Of a stretch of 64,000 nt of DNA, positions 9,013-15,515 are shown piece after piece. The notes under the pieces are model-generated. The model was not told the origin of the DNA. It ran no database searches and saw nothing but the letters and a program-made list of their open reading frames with translations. The stretch comes from CALKZN01 sp050633585 (lineage in GTDB: Bacteria; Pseudomonadota; Gammaproteobacteria; Arenicellales; Arenicellaceae). The translations under genes and the position numbers were made by a program. The stretch is taken from the NCBI GenBank assembly GCA_050633585.1, contig JBOEGT010000054.1:44010-108009 (forward strand). The letters are read 5' to 3'. Position 1 is the stretch's first letter. Each line of letters opens with the position of its first letter.

Positions 9013-9624
9013 ATGAGCAAACAAGTACTAAGAGTAGGGGTCGGTGGCCCAGTTGGGTCAGGTAAAACAGCATTGTTGAAAGCCTTATGTGCTGAATTAA
9101 AAGACAAATACGATATCGCCGTGGTCACCAATGACATCTATACCCGCGAAGACGCACAGTTTTTGATCCATCATGAAGCTTTGCCAGAAGAACGTATTTT
9201 AGGTGTTGAAACAGGCGGTTGCCCGCACACAGCCATCCGCGAAGACGCTTCTATGAACCTCGCGGCTGTCGATGAATTGCAAAATCGTTTTCCAGATTTA
9301 GATGTGGTGTTCATCGAAAGTGGTGGCGATAACCTCAGTGCCACGTTTAGTCCGGAGCTTTCTGACTTAACGATTTATGTGATTGATGTGTCTGCTGGAG
9401 ACAAAATTCCACGAAAAGGCGGCCCAGGCATCACTAAATCAGACCTACTTATCATCAACAAAACAGACCTAGCACCACTCGTTGGCGCATCACTAGAGGT
9501 AATGGACAGGGATGCTAAGAAAATGCGTGGTGACAGACCGTTTGTTTTTTCAAACCTGAAAAAAAATGATGGGCTGCAAGAGATCATCAGCTTTATTGAA
9601 AAGTTTGGAATGTTGCCTGCATAG
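9013..9624 (+). CDS. ureG: Urease accessory GTPase UreG
   Basis: SIMIBI-class GTPase that supplies energy for nickel insertion into urease, 203 aa. P-loop GGPVGSGKTALLKAL near residue 11; TNDIYTREDAQFL; the metal-binding CPH motif in GGCPHTAIREDASMN near residue 70; IESGGDNLSATFSPEL near 101; and the guanine-specificity motif NKTDLAP near 147. Length is normal. It is the last gene of the urease unit. Confidence 0.98.
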   Translation: MSKQVLRVGVGGPVGSGKTALLKALCAELKDKYDIAVVTNDIYTREDAQFLIHHEALPEERILGVETGGCPHTAIREDASMNLAAVDELQNRFPDLDVVFIESGGDNLSATFSPELSDLTIYVIDVSAGDKIPRKGGPGITKSDLLIINKTDLAPLVGASLEVMDRDAKKMRGDRPFVFSNLKKNDGLQEIISFIEKFGMLPA

Positions 9625-10064
9625 GGCTAAACAGAATTGACGAGGGTTGCTCTGCGTTAAGCAAGGCGTTTCTAAGCAACCACTTGCTGATTGATATTGA
9701 TCATTATTAACGGTGGCCAAGGACTTTTAATGTTTGGCAATATTGGCGTGTAAACACCTTTAAAACTGTCAGGTATTCGAACAAGAGGATCTATCCGACT
9801 TGAAAATAAACCGACTGTCGGGATAATATGTTAGCAAATAACGCATAAGTATTTGAAAATAAAAATATAAACTTGATGCTGATATAAAAACCGACAATCT
9901 GCTATCCCGACTTAATGTCGGTCTAACAGGACTAGATAATAGACGAAAATGGAGTAAATATATGAAATTAAAAGGAAAAATCCAAAGTCGGTTTTTGCGG
10001 AAAACCGGAAATAAACGACACTATGTTATCCGACATGAAGTCGGAGAATAAACTGTTATAAACC
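9625..10064 (+). other. 440-bp non-coding boundary between urease genes and cassette array
   Basis: No gene is recognised here. An inverted repeat GGTTGCT/AGCAACC (9645-9681) could fold after ureG but has no T tract. From 9792 there are three related CCGAC/GTCGG hairpins (separate entry). A 29-codon frame at 9962-10051 has a GGAG ribosome-binding site and would give a basic peptide starting MKLKGKIQSR; I do not call it a gene. A GTTATAA box at 10054-10060, similar to an attC right-hand core site, lies directly before the first cassette gene and probably marks the left end of the array. No attI-type region or integrase is apparent. Confidence 0.6.
9792..10051 (+). repeat. Three related CCGAC...GTCGG palindromic elements
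   Basis: Copy A (9792-9826) is TATCCGAC ... GTCGGGATAA with an internal CCGACTGTCGG; copy B (9903-9926) is TATCCCGAC TTAAT GTCGG; copy C (10026-10051) is TTATCCGAC ATGAA GTCGG then AGAATAA. Their common theme is a hairpin flanked by TTAT/ATAA. They may be a short repeated palindromic element or remnants of recombination sites. I do not recognise the family. Confidence 0.5.
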
Positions 10065-10436
10065 ATGAAAAAAGCCATCCTTACTCTTATAACTCTTCCC
10101 TTTCTATTCTCTTGCTCTTTCGCAAAGGATAAGAATGAGAAAGCAGTTTTAGTTGGGAGCTATCTAATTTCCTCGCATGGTGAATTTAGAAAAGGTGAAA
10201 ATGCTGGTCATCCAGATATTGTTAGAATAGGAGATGGCTTGATAGAAAAATTAAAAGAGTTAGGGCCTAAAAATGATATTTGTCGTTCTGATTTACTATT
10301 AGGCCTGGAAGATATTGAAGCTAGCCATATTATTAAAATTTCATGTGGTTCAAACACCGTTTTAGCCATTAGGCTGAAATATTCTGATAGATTGTCCAGG
10401 TTCCATATTTTAGGCTGGTGGACATCTGGTTTATAA
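10065..10436 (+). CDS. Cassette-borne putative lipoprotein, unknown function
   Basis: A 123-aa exported protein of unknown function. The N-terminus MKKAILTLITLPFLFSC is a signal peptide whose end (LFSC) resembles a lipobox, so the mature protein may be lipid-anchored at Cys17. The rest is a mixed hydrophilic domain with two further cysteines (near residues 78 and 94) that could pair, and it ends HILGWWTSGL. The stop codon TAA lies inside the left core box of the following attC site, which is typical of cassette genes. First gene of the array. Confidence 0.7.
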   Translation: MKKAILTLITLPFLFSCSFAKDKNEKAVLVGSYLISSHGEFRKGENAGHPDIVRIGDGLIEKLKELGPKNDICRSDLLLGLEDIEASHIIKISCGSNTVLAIRLKYSDRLSRFHILGWWTSGL

Positions 10437-10502
10437 CAAGCGTAGGCATTTGGACAAAGTTTCCGCTCCGCTTCAACTTTACCCATGCTACGGGCGTTAG
10501 CT
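10431..10502 (+). repeat. attC site 1
   Basis: Left core TTATAAC (10431-10437), right core GTTAGCT (10496-10502), length 72 bp. The inner arms pair well: CGTAG, CAT and AAAG on the left match CTTT, ATG and CTACG on the right, with small bulges as expected of attC. It follows the putative lipoprotein gene and overlaps its stop codon. Confidence 0.85.
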
Positions 10503-10520
10503 GTCAAAAGAGAAAAAATA

Positions 10521-10886
10521 ATGTCAAAACAACCAATAAATTTAGCAGATAAATTTTCTAAATTCTCTGAACACTGGTCCCCTAGAGTAGTAGCTGAGAT
10601 GAATGATTATCAGTTTAAATTAGCCAAAATTGAGGGCGACTTTGTTTGGCATGATCATAAAGATACTGATGAGGTCTTTATCGTTATAGAAGGCTCAATG
10701 CGAATCGATTTCAGAGATGGGTCAGTTGACCTTAGAGAGGGAGAAATGTTCGTTGTTCCAAAAGGGGTTGAACATAAGCCCTTTGCAGAAAAGGAATGTA
10801 AAATAATGTTCGTTGAGACCAGAGGGGTCGCAAATACAGGTGATGCAGGTGGTGACCTCACAGCTGAAGAAGATGTTTGGGTATAA
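10521..10886 (+). CDS. Cassette-borne single-domain cupin protein
   Basis: A 121-aa cupin (start ATG 10521; an in-frame codon at 10485 would read through the attC site and is rejected). The first cupin motif is visible as WHDHKDTDEVFIVIEGSMRI (near residue 41), with metal-binding His, His and Glu, and the second as GEMFVVPKGVEHKPFA (near residue 75), with the fourth-ligand histidine. The fold therefore looks complete and metal-competent. Similar small cupins are frequent integron cassette cargo, but the substrate cannot be predicted. Confidence 0.88.
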   Translation: MSKQPINLADKFSKFSEHWSPRVVAEMNDYQFKLAKIEGDFVWHDHKDTDEVFIVIEGSMRIDFRDGSVDLREGEMFVVPKGVEHKPFAEKECKIMFVETRGVANTGDAGGDLTAEEDVWV

Positions 10887-10891
10887 AGCAC

Positions 10892-10961
10892 AGCTAACAA
10901 GCACATTAAAAATCGCCCGCAAAAGTGGTGTCAGTTCACGCCTTTTATGTGGGCGTTATGC
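10892..10961 (+). repeat. attC site 2
   Basis: Left core AGCTAAC (10892-10898), right core GTTATGC (10955-10961), 70 bp. Inner arms CACAT plus AAAA on the left pair with TTTT plus ATGTG on the right. It begins 5 bp after the cupin stop codon. Confidence 0.82.
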
Positions 10962-10978
10962 ATACGAGTAAATAAACC

Positions 10979-11416
10979 ATGTTAAAAGCTGGATGTTTAA
11001 TAATTAGTTTATGGGCTATTTTAAATTTATTAGCTTCTTTATTTGTTGTTTTGATTCCAGTTTTAATTTCAAACGAATCAGCGCCTGCACTATTAGAGTC
11101 TCTTTCTAAAGACTTAATAGTCGGGATTAATCAACAAGTTTTAGCTAATGCAAATTCAATTGCAGTTTTTGCAAATGTCTTAAATATTGCAATTTCAATT
11201 TCTTTGCTTTTTATTGTGTGGTTTGGCCTTTTTAAAAAACTAAAATGGTCGTTTGTAGCGGTAGTGATAATTTTAAGCTTAATGTTAGCGTCAGGTTTTT
11301 TTGCTGACCATGTATCAAGGAATAATCATACTTGGGTAAACTTCGTATCAGGCGCAATTATGTGTATTGGGTTATTATTTTCAGCCATCGGAATCTTTAA
11401 ACCAAAACATGCATAA
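10979..11416 (+). CDS. Cassette-borne four-helix membrane protein
   Basis: A 145-aa integral membrane protein with four predicted transmembrane segments (about residues 5-28, 60-82, 88-108, 118-138) separated by short loops; the first loop of about 30 residues (SNESAPALLESLSKDLIVG) is presumably extracytoplasmic. No known family is recognised. The start ATG at 10979 lies 18 bp after the right core of attC 2, and the stop TAA sits in the left core of attC 3, so the gene fills its cassette exactly. Confidence 0.75.
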   Translation: MLKAGCLIISLWAILNLLASLFVVLIPVLISNESAPALLESLSKDLIVGINQQVLANANSIAVFANVLNIAISISLLFIVWFGLFKKLKWSFVAVVIILSLMLASGFFADHVSRNNHTWVNFVSGAIMCIGLLFSAIGIFKPKHA

Positions 11417-11504
11417 CAAGTCAGTGAACTCGCTCATTTCATTCGCTGGACAGAAAAATTGCTACGCGATTTTCTGCCCGTTGCCCGTTACTGAGGCGTT
11501 ATGC
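11411..11504 (+). repeat. attC site 3
   Basis: Left core GCATAAC (11411-11417) and right core GTTATGC (11498-11504) are perfect inverted complements; 94 bp. The outer arms TCAGTGAAC / GTTACTGA pair next to the cores, and an internal hairpin (GCAGAAAAT / ATTTTCTGC type, around 11451-11477) fills the middle. The best-formed site in the array. Confidence 0.9.
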
Positions 11505-11514
11505 GCATTAAACG

Positions 11515-11871
11515 ATGACTGAATTTTACAAGCTCATTTCGACATATGATGTTGTTCTTGAATTTTCGACTAATACTAGGCCAGTTCGTATTGAGGTTTT
11601 GAAAAGCATTGATAACCCTAAAAAACTAAGAGCGAGAGTATGGGATCAAATCACATATGATTTAAATCCTACATTTGCGTCTTTTGAAAATAAATGCGGA
11701 GAGAGAAAATACATCTATAGCAGTGATGAGATTAACCGTGAAATTACTACTATACTTTCTGGAGATGAAAGTTCAATTGATATATTTTTTGGAAAAGAAT
11801 GGGAATCTGAACAAGAGTTTTTGAACTATTTAAAAGGTTTGTTAAATGAATATCATAAGTCTCTTGTTTGA
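11515..11871 (+). CDS. Cassette-borne hypothetical protein, 118 aa
   Basis: A soluble 118-aa protein of unknown function. It has no signal peptide or membrane segment, is acidic towards the C-terminus, and includes an aromatic- and charge-rich stretch (GKEWESEQEFLNYLKGLL) near residue 92 that should be helical. No catalytic motif is visible. It starts 10 bp after attC 3 and stops 7 bp before attC 4, so it is the single gene of its cassette. Confidence 0.7.
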   Translation: MTEFYKLISTYDVVLEFSTNTRPVRIEVLKSIDNPKKLRARVWDQITYDLNPTFASFENKCGERKYIYSSDEINREITTILSGDESSIDIFFGKEWESEQEFLNYLKGLLNEYHKSLV

Positions 11872-11877
11872 AATTAC

Positions 11878-11937
11878 GCATAACAAGAAAAGTCAGAATG
11901 GACGCGCTAAAGCGCGCCTCTGCTTTTGTCGTTATGT
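11878..11937 (+). repeat. attC site 4
   Basis: Left core GCATAAC (11878-11884), right core GTTATGT (11931-11937), 60 bp. The middle folds as GCGC...GCGC and the flanking AAAAG/CAGA arms pair with TCTG/CTTTT. Short but well formed. Confidence 0.85.
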
Positions 11938-11955
11938 ATAAAAACAGATGGAAGC

Positions 11956-12663
11956 ATGGGAAAGAAAAACAAAAAAAGTCTTACTGATAATGTGGCAATA
12001 TGGGTGGCGATGGCAACGTCAATAGTTGCAGTAATCATCTCTGGATTCAGCCTTTATCACACATACCAGTTAGAAAATGAAAAAGAGACGGAAAATATAC
12101 TGCTCTCAGTTAACAGGGTATTTGACGACTATGCCACCCAGCTATTTCCATTTTCAAACAGAGGAGCTCCGTCAGGGGCTTTGTCTGTATATTGGGATGT
12201 TTTAGTATCTAATAATGGTCAATCCCCAATATCAATAATTGACTACGATATTACAGTCCTATCTGCTCCTAATCGCATCGTTGACTATAGTGGATTGAAT
12301 GATGGTTTATACAATACTGAAATGGATGAAGTTGGCCTTCCAGTAGTTATTGACCCAGGCCATGCCAAAAGATTTTATCTAAAGTCCAGAATACTTTTAC
12401 ACTCCAAAGCAGTTATGGAGGCTATAAATCCAGAGCAAGAAAATCGCCATGAAAGTATCAATGGGCTATTGTCAAAGCTCTACATGTCTGGAACAGACTT
12501 CTATGGAAACAAAGTGATCGTTCCACGAAAAAACATTGAATATGCTATCGTTTCACCTGAAAAAAGAAAGGAACAAGTGTTTATTGTGACTTTAAAGACA
12601 GCTAAAGGAGGCCAAGAACAGGACTTTGTATCTTGGTATAACCACAGTGGCATCAGCAAATAA
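11956..12663 (+). CDS. Cassette-borne membrane-anchored protein, 235 aa
   Basis: Single-pass protein of unknown function. I start it at ATG 11956 (MGKKNKKSLT); a TTG at 11926 would lie inside attC 4. A basic N-terminus is followed by one transmembrane segment (about residues 17-37, WVAMATSIVAVIISGFSLY) and then a roughly 195-residue extracytoplasmic or cytoplasmic domain with no recognised motif; the stretch ALSVYWDVLVSNNGQSPISI suggests an immunoglobulin-like beta-sandwich. The stop is 5 bp before attC 5. Confidence 0.7.
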   Translation: MGKKNKKSLTDNVAIWVAMATSIVAVIISGFSLYHTYQLENEKETENILLSVNRVFDDYATQLFPFSNRGAPSGALSVYWDVLVSNNGQSPISIIDYDITVLSAPNRIVDYSGLNDGLYNTEMDEVGLPVVIDPGHAKRFYLKSRILLHSKAVMEAINPEQENRHESINGLLSKLYMSGTDFYGNKVIVPRKNIEYAIVSPEKRKEQVFIVTLKTAKGGQEQDFVSWYNHSGISK

Positions 12664-12668
12664 AGAAT

Positions 12669-12738
12669 ACATAACAAGTACAGCCAGCAGGACAAACCTA
12701 CGCTGCGCTCCGATTTGTCTCTGCTGTAGGCGTTATAA
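12669..12738 (+). repeat. attC site 5
   Basis: Left core ACATAAC (12669-12675), right core GTTATAA (12732-12738), 70 bp. Inner arms TACAGCCAGCAGGACAAA and TTTGTCTCTGCTGTAG pair along most of their length with small bulges. Confidence 0.87.
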
Positions 12739-12752
12739 GTACAGGAAAAACT

Positions 12753-13010
12753 ATGATCTCTAAAATAATGCTGGTATTTCTCTTGATCATTAATTGTTGG
12801 GTTTCGCTCTTAGTGTCAAGAAGAGATGATCTCGAGATAAAACAAAAACTATATCAAATTATTTTTATTTGGATACTTCCTGTAATTGGTGCTTTTGGTT
12901 TGTTTTTCTTTTATAAAACTCAAGATAGTAAAGCTGAACTTTTTGCCAGAGAGTTTGGTGGTGGAACAAGTGAAGGTATTGGCGGTTCATCTGGAGGGAA
13001 TGATGGATAA
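12753..13010 (+). CDS. Cassette-borne small membrane protein, 85 aa
   Basis: Two hydrophobic segments (about residues 3-21 and 36-54) are joined by a short charged loop (RRDDLEIKQK), followed by a glycine/serine-rich tail ending in GGSSGGNDG. The arrangement resembles phospholipase-D-nuclease-like N-terminal or PLDc_N small membrane proteins, but I cannot confirm that. Start ATG at 12753, 14 bp after attC 5. Confidence 0.65.
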   Translation: MISKIMLVFLLIINCWVSLLVSRRDDLEIKQKLYQIIFIWILPVIGAFGLFFFYKTQDSKAELFAREFGGGTSEGIGGSSGGNDG

Positions 13011-13018
13011 GATAAAAC

Positions 13019-13075
13019 TTATAACAAGTTGCTCAAAAATGGCAGAATTGATTGTTGAAGTAAAAAAAGTTAATT
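13019..13075 (+). repeat. Degenerate attC-like site 6
   Basis: A good left core TTATAAC followed by AAG (13019-13028) as in the other sites, but the right half is poor: the nearest box is GTTAATT (13069-13075) and the arms barely pair. It may be the left end of an eroded or truncated attC. Confidence 0.35.
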
Positions 13076-13079
13076 GAAA

Positions 13080-13295
13080 ATGAATAAATTTGACTGGCAT
13101 AGTGATGTCATCACAAAAGATACAGTAGTCAATAAGGATTATCGAAATACGCAAAACGTACGTCGATTCCTCAAAGAAGTCTGTGGTCCGGATTTTAAAT
13201 TTAATCGGGAGTTTATGGCTTGGATAAAAAATGGAGAGCCAAAAACAATGGGGGATGTGGCATCGCGATGGTTGCATGAAAAAAGAAGCATATAG
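13080..13295 (+). CDS. Cassette-borne DUF6434-like protein
   Basis: A 71-aa protein (start ATG 13080). The stretch WHSDVITKDTVVNKDYRNTQ followed by NVRRFLKEVCGPDFKFNR matches my memory of the DUF6434 family, which often sits at the C-terminus of SAP-domain proteins. Here it is stand-alone. Function is unknown. The gene starts just after the degenerate attC 6, and I find no attC between it and the next gene, so the two may share one cassette. Confidence 0.65.
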   Translation: MNKFDWHSDVITKDTVVNKDYRNTQNVRRFLKEVCGPDFKFNREFMAWIKNGEPKTMGDVASRWLHEKRSI

Positions 13296-13352
13296 TGGGC
13301 TCTCAACAACTTGTTTTTATTCTATGGCGACTCTTACTAGGTATTGATTAAC

Positions 13353-13844
13353 ATGGGTAAAAATACACATACGAAAAATTTTGTAGATCATCCAAGGTAT
13401 GGAAATGTTCCGTTGCCTTCAGGAAACACATTTACAAAAGAATCGATCGAGCGCGGGCATTGGAGGTATTCACACGTTAAGTATTTTATTGAATCAGCAA
13501 TACCTGCTGATATCAGAAAGCAAAATTATGCGGTTTTTCCCAGGTCAATTTATGTTGATATTGAAGAACAATGTGCTGTATGTAAAAGACCTTTTATATT
13601 TTTTGCAGAAGAGCAAAAATATTGGTTTGAAGAGCTCAAATTTTGGGTTGATGCGCATTGCACAAGGTGTGTTGATTGCAGAAAGAAAGATCAAGAAATT
13701 CAATCTATGCAGTGCTTGTATCAAAAGTTACTTGAAAAACAAGAGAGAACAGCAGCAGAAACAACCAAGCTTAAAAATATCGCACTAGAGTTATATCAAT
13801 TAGGGTATATCAAGGATGAGAATAAAATTAATAGCATCGGTTAA
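13353..13844 (+). CDS. Cassette-borne zinc-ribbon protein (zf-trcl type)
   Basis: A 163-aa protein, start ATG 13353 (MGKNTHTKNF). It carries a CxxC pair in EEQCAVCKRPFIFFAEEQ near residue 73 and a second CxxC after about 30 residues (AHCTRCVDCRKK, near residue 105), a zinc ribbon of the probable zinc-binding domain type with the characteristic FFAEEQKYWFEEL between the pairs. The C-terminal 45 residues are helical and charged. The role is unknown; a nucleic-acid or protein contact is possible. Confidence 0.75.
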   Translation: MGKNTHTKNFVDHPRYGNVPLPSGNTFTKESIERGHWRYSHVKYFIESAIPADIRKQNYAVFPRSIYVDIEEQCAVCKRPFIFFAEEQKYWFEELKFWVDAHCTRCVDCRKKDQEIQSMQCLYQKLLEKQERTAAETTKLKNIALELYQLGYIKDENKINSIG

Positions 13845-13880
13845 CATGCTTACGAGCATTGTTTTGATGTCGCGTTAGGC
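13839..13880 (+). repeat. Possible short attC-like site 7
   Basis: Left box GGTTAAC (13839-13845, overlapping the stop codon) and right box GTTAGGC (13874-13880) with a small ATGCTTACGAGCAT hairpin between. At 42 bp it is shorter than accepted attC sites (about 55 bp and up) and the cores are not fully complementary, so it may be a deletion derivative. Confidence 0.35.
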
Positions 13881-13898
13881 ATCTTAAAAATATACAGC

Positions 13899-14426
13899 AT
13901 GGAAATAAGTACGGTTCTAGGAATTCTTGGCGTCATAGCGAACATACTATGGCCTTTGTTCAAGCGGCGTAAGTTCTTGCTGGTGGGTCAAGTGATCGCT
14001 TGCATATTGATGTGTTTACACTTTCTATTGTTAGGTGCTGATACCGGTGCGAGTATCATGCTTGTTGCGGGTATTCAAGCTGCTCTAGCAATACCTCTTG
14101 AGTCTTATCCAAGATTTAAAGTAGTTTATCTTATATCAATTCTAGTCACTCTTTTTGTATGCTGGTACACATGGCAGGGCTTAGCATCTATATTTTCTTC
14201 CTTGGCATTGATACTTTTTTGTATTGGTAATCTACAAGTGAATACTAAAGTTTTGCGTATATTTTTATTATTATGCTTATTTAGTTGGGTTGGTCATAAT
14301 GCATTGATAGCATCTTATCCAGCGTTGGTTTCTAACGCTTTAGCATTTGTGACAAGTGTTTTTGCATTGGTACGTCAATTCATGCCTAACAAGGCGTTAA
14401 ACGCGCCTTCAGCTGGGGCGCGCTAA
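13899..14426 (+). CDS. Cassette-borne YgjV-like membrane protein with attC-encoded C-terminus
   Basis: A 175-aa integral membrane protein with about six hydrophobic segments; the pattern and the stretch LFCIGNLQVNTKVLRIFLLL near residue 110 resemble the YgjV inner-membrane family. Function is unknown. The last 14 residues (MPNKALNAPSAGAR) are translated from the left arm of attC site 8: the frame runs through the left core and stops about two-thirds of the way across the site. Such attC-encoded tails are a known oddity of cassette genes and may be neutral. Confidence 0.78.
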   Translation: MEISTVLGILGVIANILWPLFKRRKFLLVGQVIACILMCLHFLLLGADTGASIMLVAGIQAALAIPLESYPRFKVVYLISILVTLFVCWYTWQGLASIFSSLALILFCIGNLQVNTKVLRIFLLLCLFSWVGHNALIASYPALVSNALAFVTSVFALVRQFMPNKALNAPSAGAR

Positions 14427-14442
14427 AGCGTACTTGTTAACC
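14384..14442 (+). repeat. attC site 8 (overlapping the preceding gene)
   Basis: Left core GCCTAAC (14384-14390), right core GTTAACC (14436-14442), 59 bp. Arms AAGGCG...AACGCGCC and GGCGCGCT...GCG..CTT pair almost completely. Coding sequence of the YgjV-like gene extends 43 bp into the site. Confidence 0.88.
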
Positions 14443-14478
14443 AGCGTATGAATATTTATCTATAAAGGTAAAAAATAA

Positions 14479-14577
14479 ATGAAAAATATTCTATTTTTAA
14501 TATCCATTGCATTGAGTGGCTGTGCTTCTATGAACACACCAAAAATAATTAAGGGCTCTGACCCCTTTCATTGCTGA
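14479..14577 (+). pseudogene. Truncated copy of the lipoprotein gene at 15040
   Basis: The first 22 codons (MKNILFLISIALSGCASMNT plus PK) and about 14 bp of leader match the intact lipoprotein gene at 15040 almost base for base. After the shared AACACACCAAA the sequence diverges, and the frame ends after 32 codons at a TGA inside a 16-bp tandem repeat. It therefore encodes only the lipoprotein signal peptide and a short tail. It looks like a duplicated cassette whose body was deleted or replaced. Confidence 0.75.
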
Positions 14578-14589
14578 CCCCTTTCATTG
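14558..14589 (+). repeat. Tandem 16-bp repeat
   Basis: CTGACCCCTTTCATTG occurs twice head to tail (14558-14573, 14574-14589), preceded by AAGGGCT. It sits exactly where homology to the intact lipoprotein gene ends. The GGGCTCTGACCCC-like start recalls terminal motifs of REP-type elements in gammaproteobacteria; this is only a resemblance. Confidence 0.6.
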
Positions 14590-15028
14590 TTGCGACAGGT
14601 GAAAGCGGATATTTTCGAAATATGCCGATTCATCAATATAGCGTCACATTCGGTCACACTAATGCAACAGTCTTTATGAAGCCTTCAAACTATAGTTAAG
14701 CCTCTTACTTAAAGGCGCTATTTTTGCAGACGCTTCTAGGTTTTGAATGAATAACTTAACGATAATTGAATGTGGTGAAAATTATGAACGGATTAAAAAA
14801 TACACTCGTTTCGACGGCTTTGTTTGTTATTCGGGCTCGAGGCCCACATGACTATTCGAAGTTATGCCTGAGAGATTTGTAATGCCTATACTTGTTATCG
14901 GTTTTATGCGAACCAGTCAAAGATCGAGCTATTACAAATGGCCTTCAGTTATGACCTGAAGGTGGGTCTCACAAACCCGTTTAGAAGGAAATTAAAAAGG
15001 ATGATAATCATCAAAATCAATCATACAA
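14590..15028 (+). other. 440-bp stretch without a gene inside the cassette array
   Basis: No frame longer than about 30 codons with any plausible start is seen on either strand. Two small hairpins are visible: GGGCTCGAGGCCC near 14831 and CCTTCAG/CTGAAGG at 14942-14963, followed by GGGT/ACCC. GTTATGC at 14859 looks like an attC right box but has no partner upstream. It may be the remnant of a replaced cassette body or a degraded mobile element. Confidence 0.5.
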
Positions 15029-15039
15029 GGTAAAAATAA

Positions 15040-15417
15040 ATGAGAAATATTCTATTTTTAATATTCATTGCATTGAGTGGCTGTGCTTCTATGAACACAC
15101 CAAATGCATCGTTGATAGACACTATTCCAGTGATTAAAGTAGGTGATTTGAAGGAGGCGCCAAAAGATCATATTGTTTTTATTCCCGCTAATGTTGAATT
15201 CCCAATTCAATTCTCCCTCAAAGGGTCGGTTTTTAATGAGGATGTATCATCAACAGTGATGACTAGCTTTAAACGAGATCTATACCTTTATAAGTATTGG
15301 GCTAGTTTGGACGGTAAGAAATGGGTGAACTCTCATAAGCTGATGAAAGTCGAACCATCTGGTGGATTTGATAAAACTGGTGGTAAGGTAGAAGTAAAAA
15401 TCAATAATACTCAATAG
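15040..15417 (+). CDS. Cassette-borne lipoprotein, unknown function
   Basis: A 125-aa lipoprotein: signal peptide MRNILFLIFIALSGC with a clean lipobox (LSGC), so Cys15 should be lipid-modified. The next residue is Ala, which predicts outer-membrane sorting. The mature domain (about 110 aa) has alternating hydrophobic residues suggestive of a beta structure and contains NVEFPIQFSLKGSVFNED near residue 50. No family is recognised. A truncated copy lies 560 bp upstream. The following attC 9 starts 11 bp after the stop. Confidence 0.75.
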   Translation: MRNILFLIFIALSGCASMNTPNASLIDTIPVIKVGDLKEAPKDHIVFIPANVEFPIQFSLKGSVFNEDVSSTVMTSFKRDLYLYKYWASLDGKKWVNSHKLMKVEPSGGFDKTGGKVEVKINNTQ

Positions 15418-15428
15418 GTGAAAACGAC

Positions 15429-15506
15429 ACATAACAAATGAATAAACATTGCTCTTTACCGTCGCTCAATGTTGGTAAACTCGAGTGCTTTATGAGGGCG
15501 TTGGTA
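15429..15506 (+). repeat. attC site 9
   Basis: Left core ACATAAC (15429-15435), right core GTTGGTA (15500-15506, last base off consensus), 78 bp. Inner segments AACATTG/CAATGTT and CTTTACC/GGTAAAC can pair. Slightly diverged from the other sites. Confidence 0.7.
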
Positions 15507-15515
15507 GCTTGATTT

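Larger units (their letters stand above)
10052..15506 (+). mobile_element. Integron gene-cassette array without integrase (CALIN)
   Basis: Eleven short plus-strand genes or gene remnants, most followed by a site of the form NNNTAACAAG...N(C/T)GTTANNN with imperfect inverted symmetry, that is, VCR-like attC sites. Six sites fit well (10431, 10892, 11411, 11878, 12669, 14384), 15429 fits fairly well, and 13019 and 13839 are poor. Genes start 10-25 bp after the right-hand core box and stop at or just inside the next left-hand box, exactly as in cassettes. Neither flank (urease genes; accessory genes and lacI) carries an intI gene, so by the usual definition this is a CALIN. Cassette genes are more A+T-rich and mostly of unknown function. 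Confidence 0.85.

Noticed and set aside
5193..9624. Urease genes as a sign of a recent pathogenicity-type island
   Set aside because: Gene order, completeness and the linked urt transporter are the standard chromosomal arrangement in marine and soil Proteobacteria, with no mobility genes attached.
9962..10051. 29-codon reading frame with a good ribosome-binding site
   Set aside because: It runs through the CCGAC/GTCGG hairpin and encodes a low-complexity basic peptide; length and repeat overlap make chance more likely than a gene.
9625..10064. Search for an integron integrase or attI site at the left edge of the cassette array
   Set aside because: No frame in this 440-bp gap, or in the reverse strand here, could encode an integrase of about 320 residues, and I cannot define an attI sequence by eye. 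I therefore call a CALIN and not a complete integron.
13296..13352. TCTCAAC ... GATTAAC as a possible attC between the DUF6434-like and zinc-ribbon genes
   Set aside because: The right-hand box does not fit GTTRRRY and the arms do not pair.
14784..14849. Short signal-like frame starting MNGLKNTLVS in the non-coding stretch
   Set aside because: It ends after about 21 codons, has no strong ribosome-binding site and no resemblance to a known gene.
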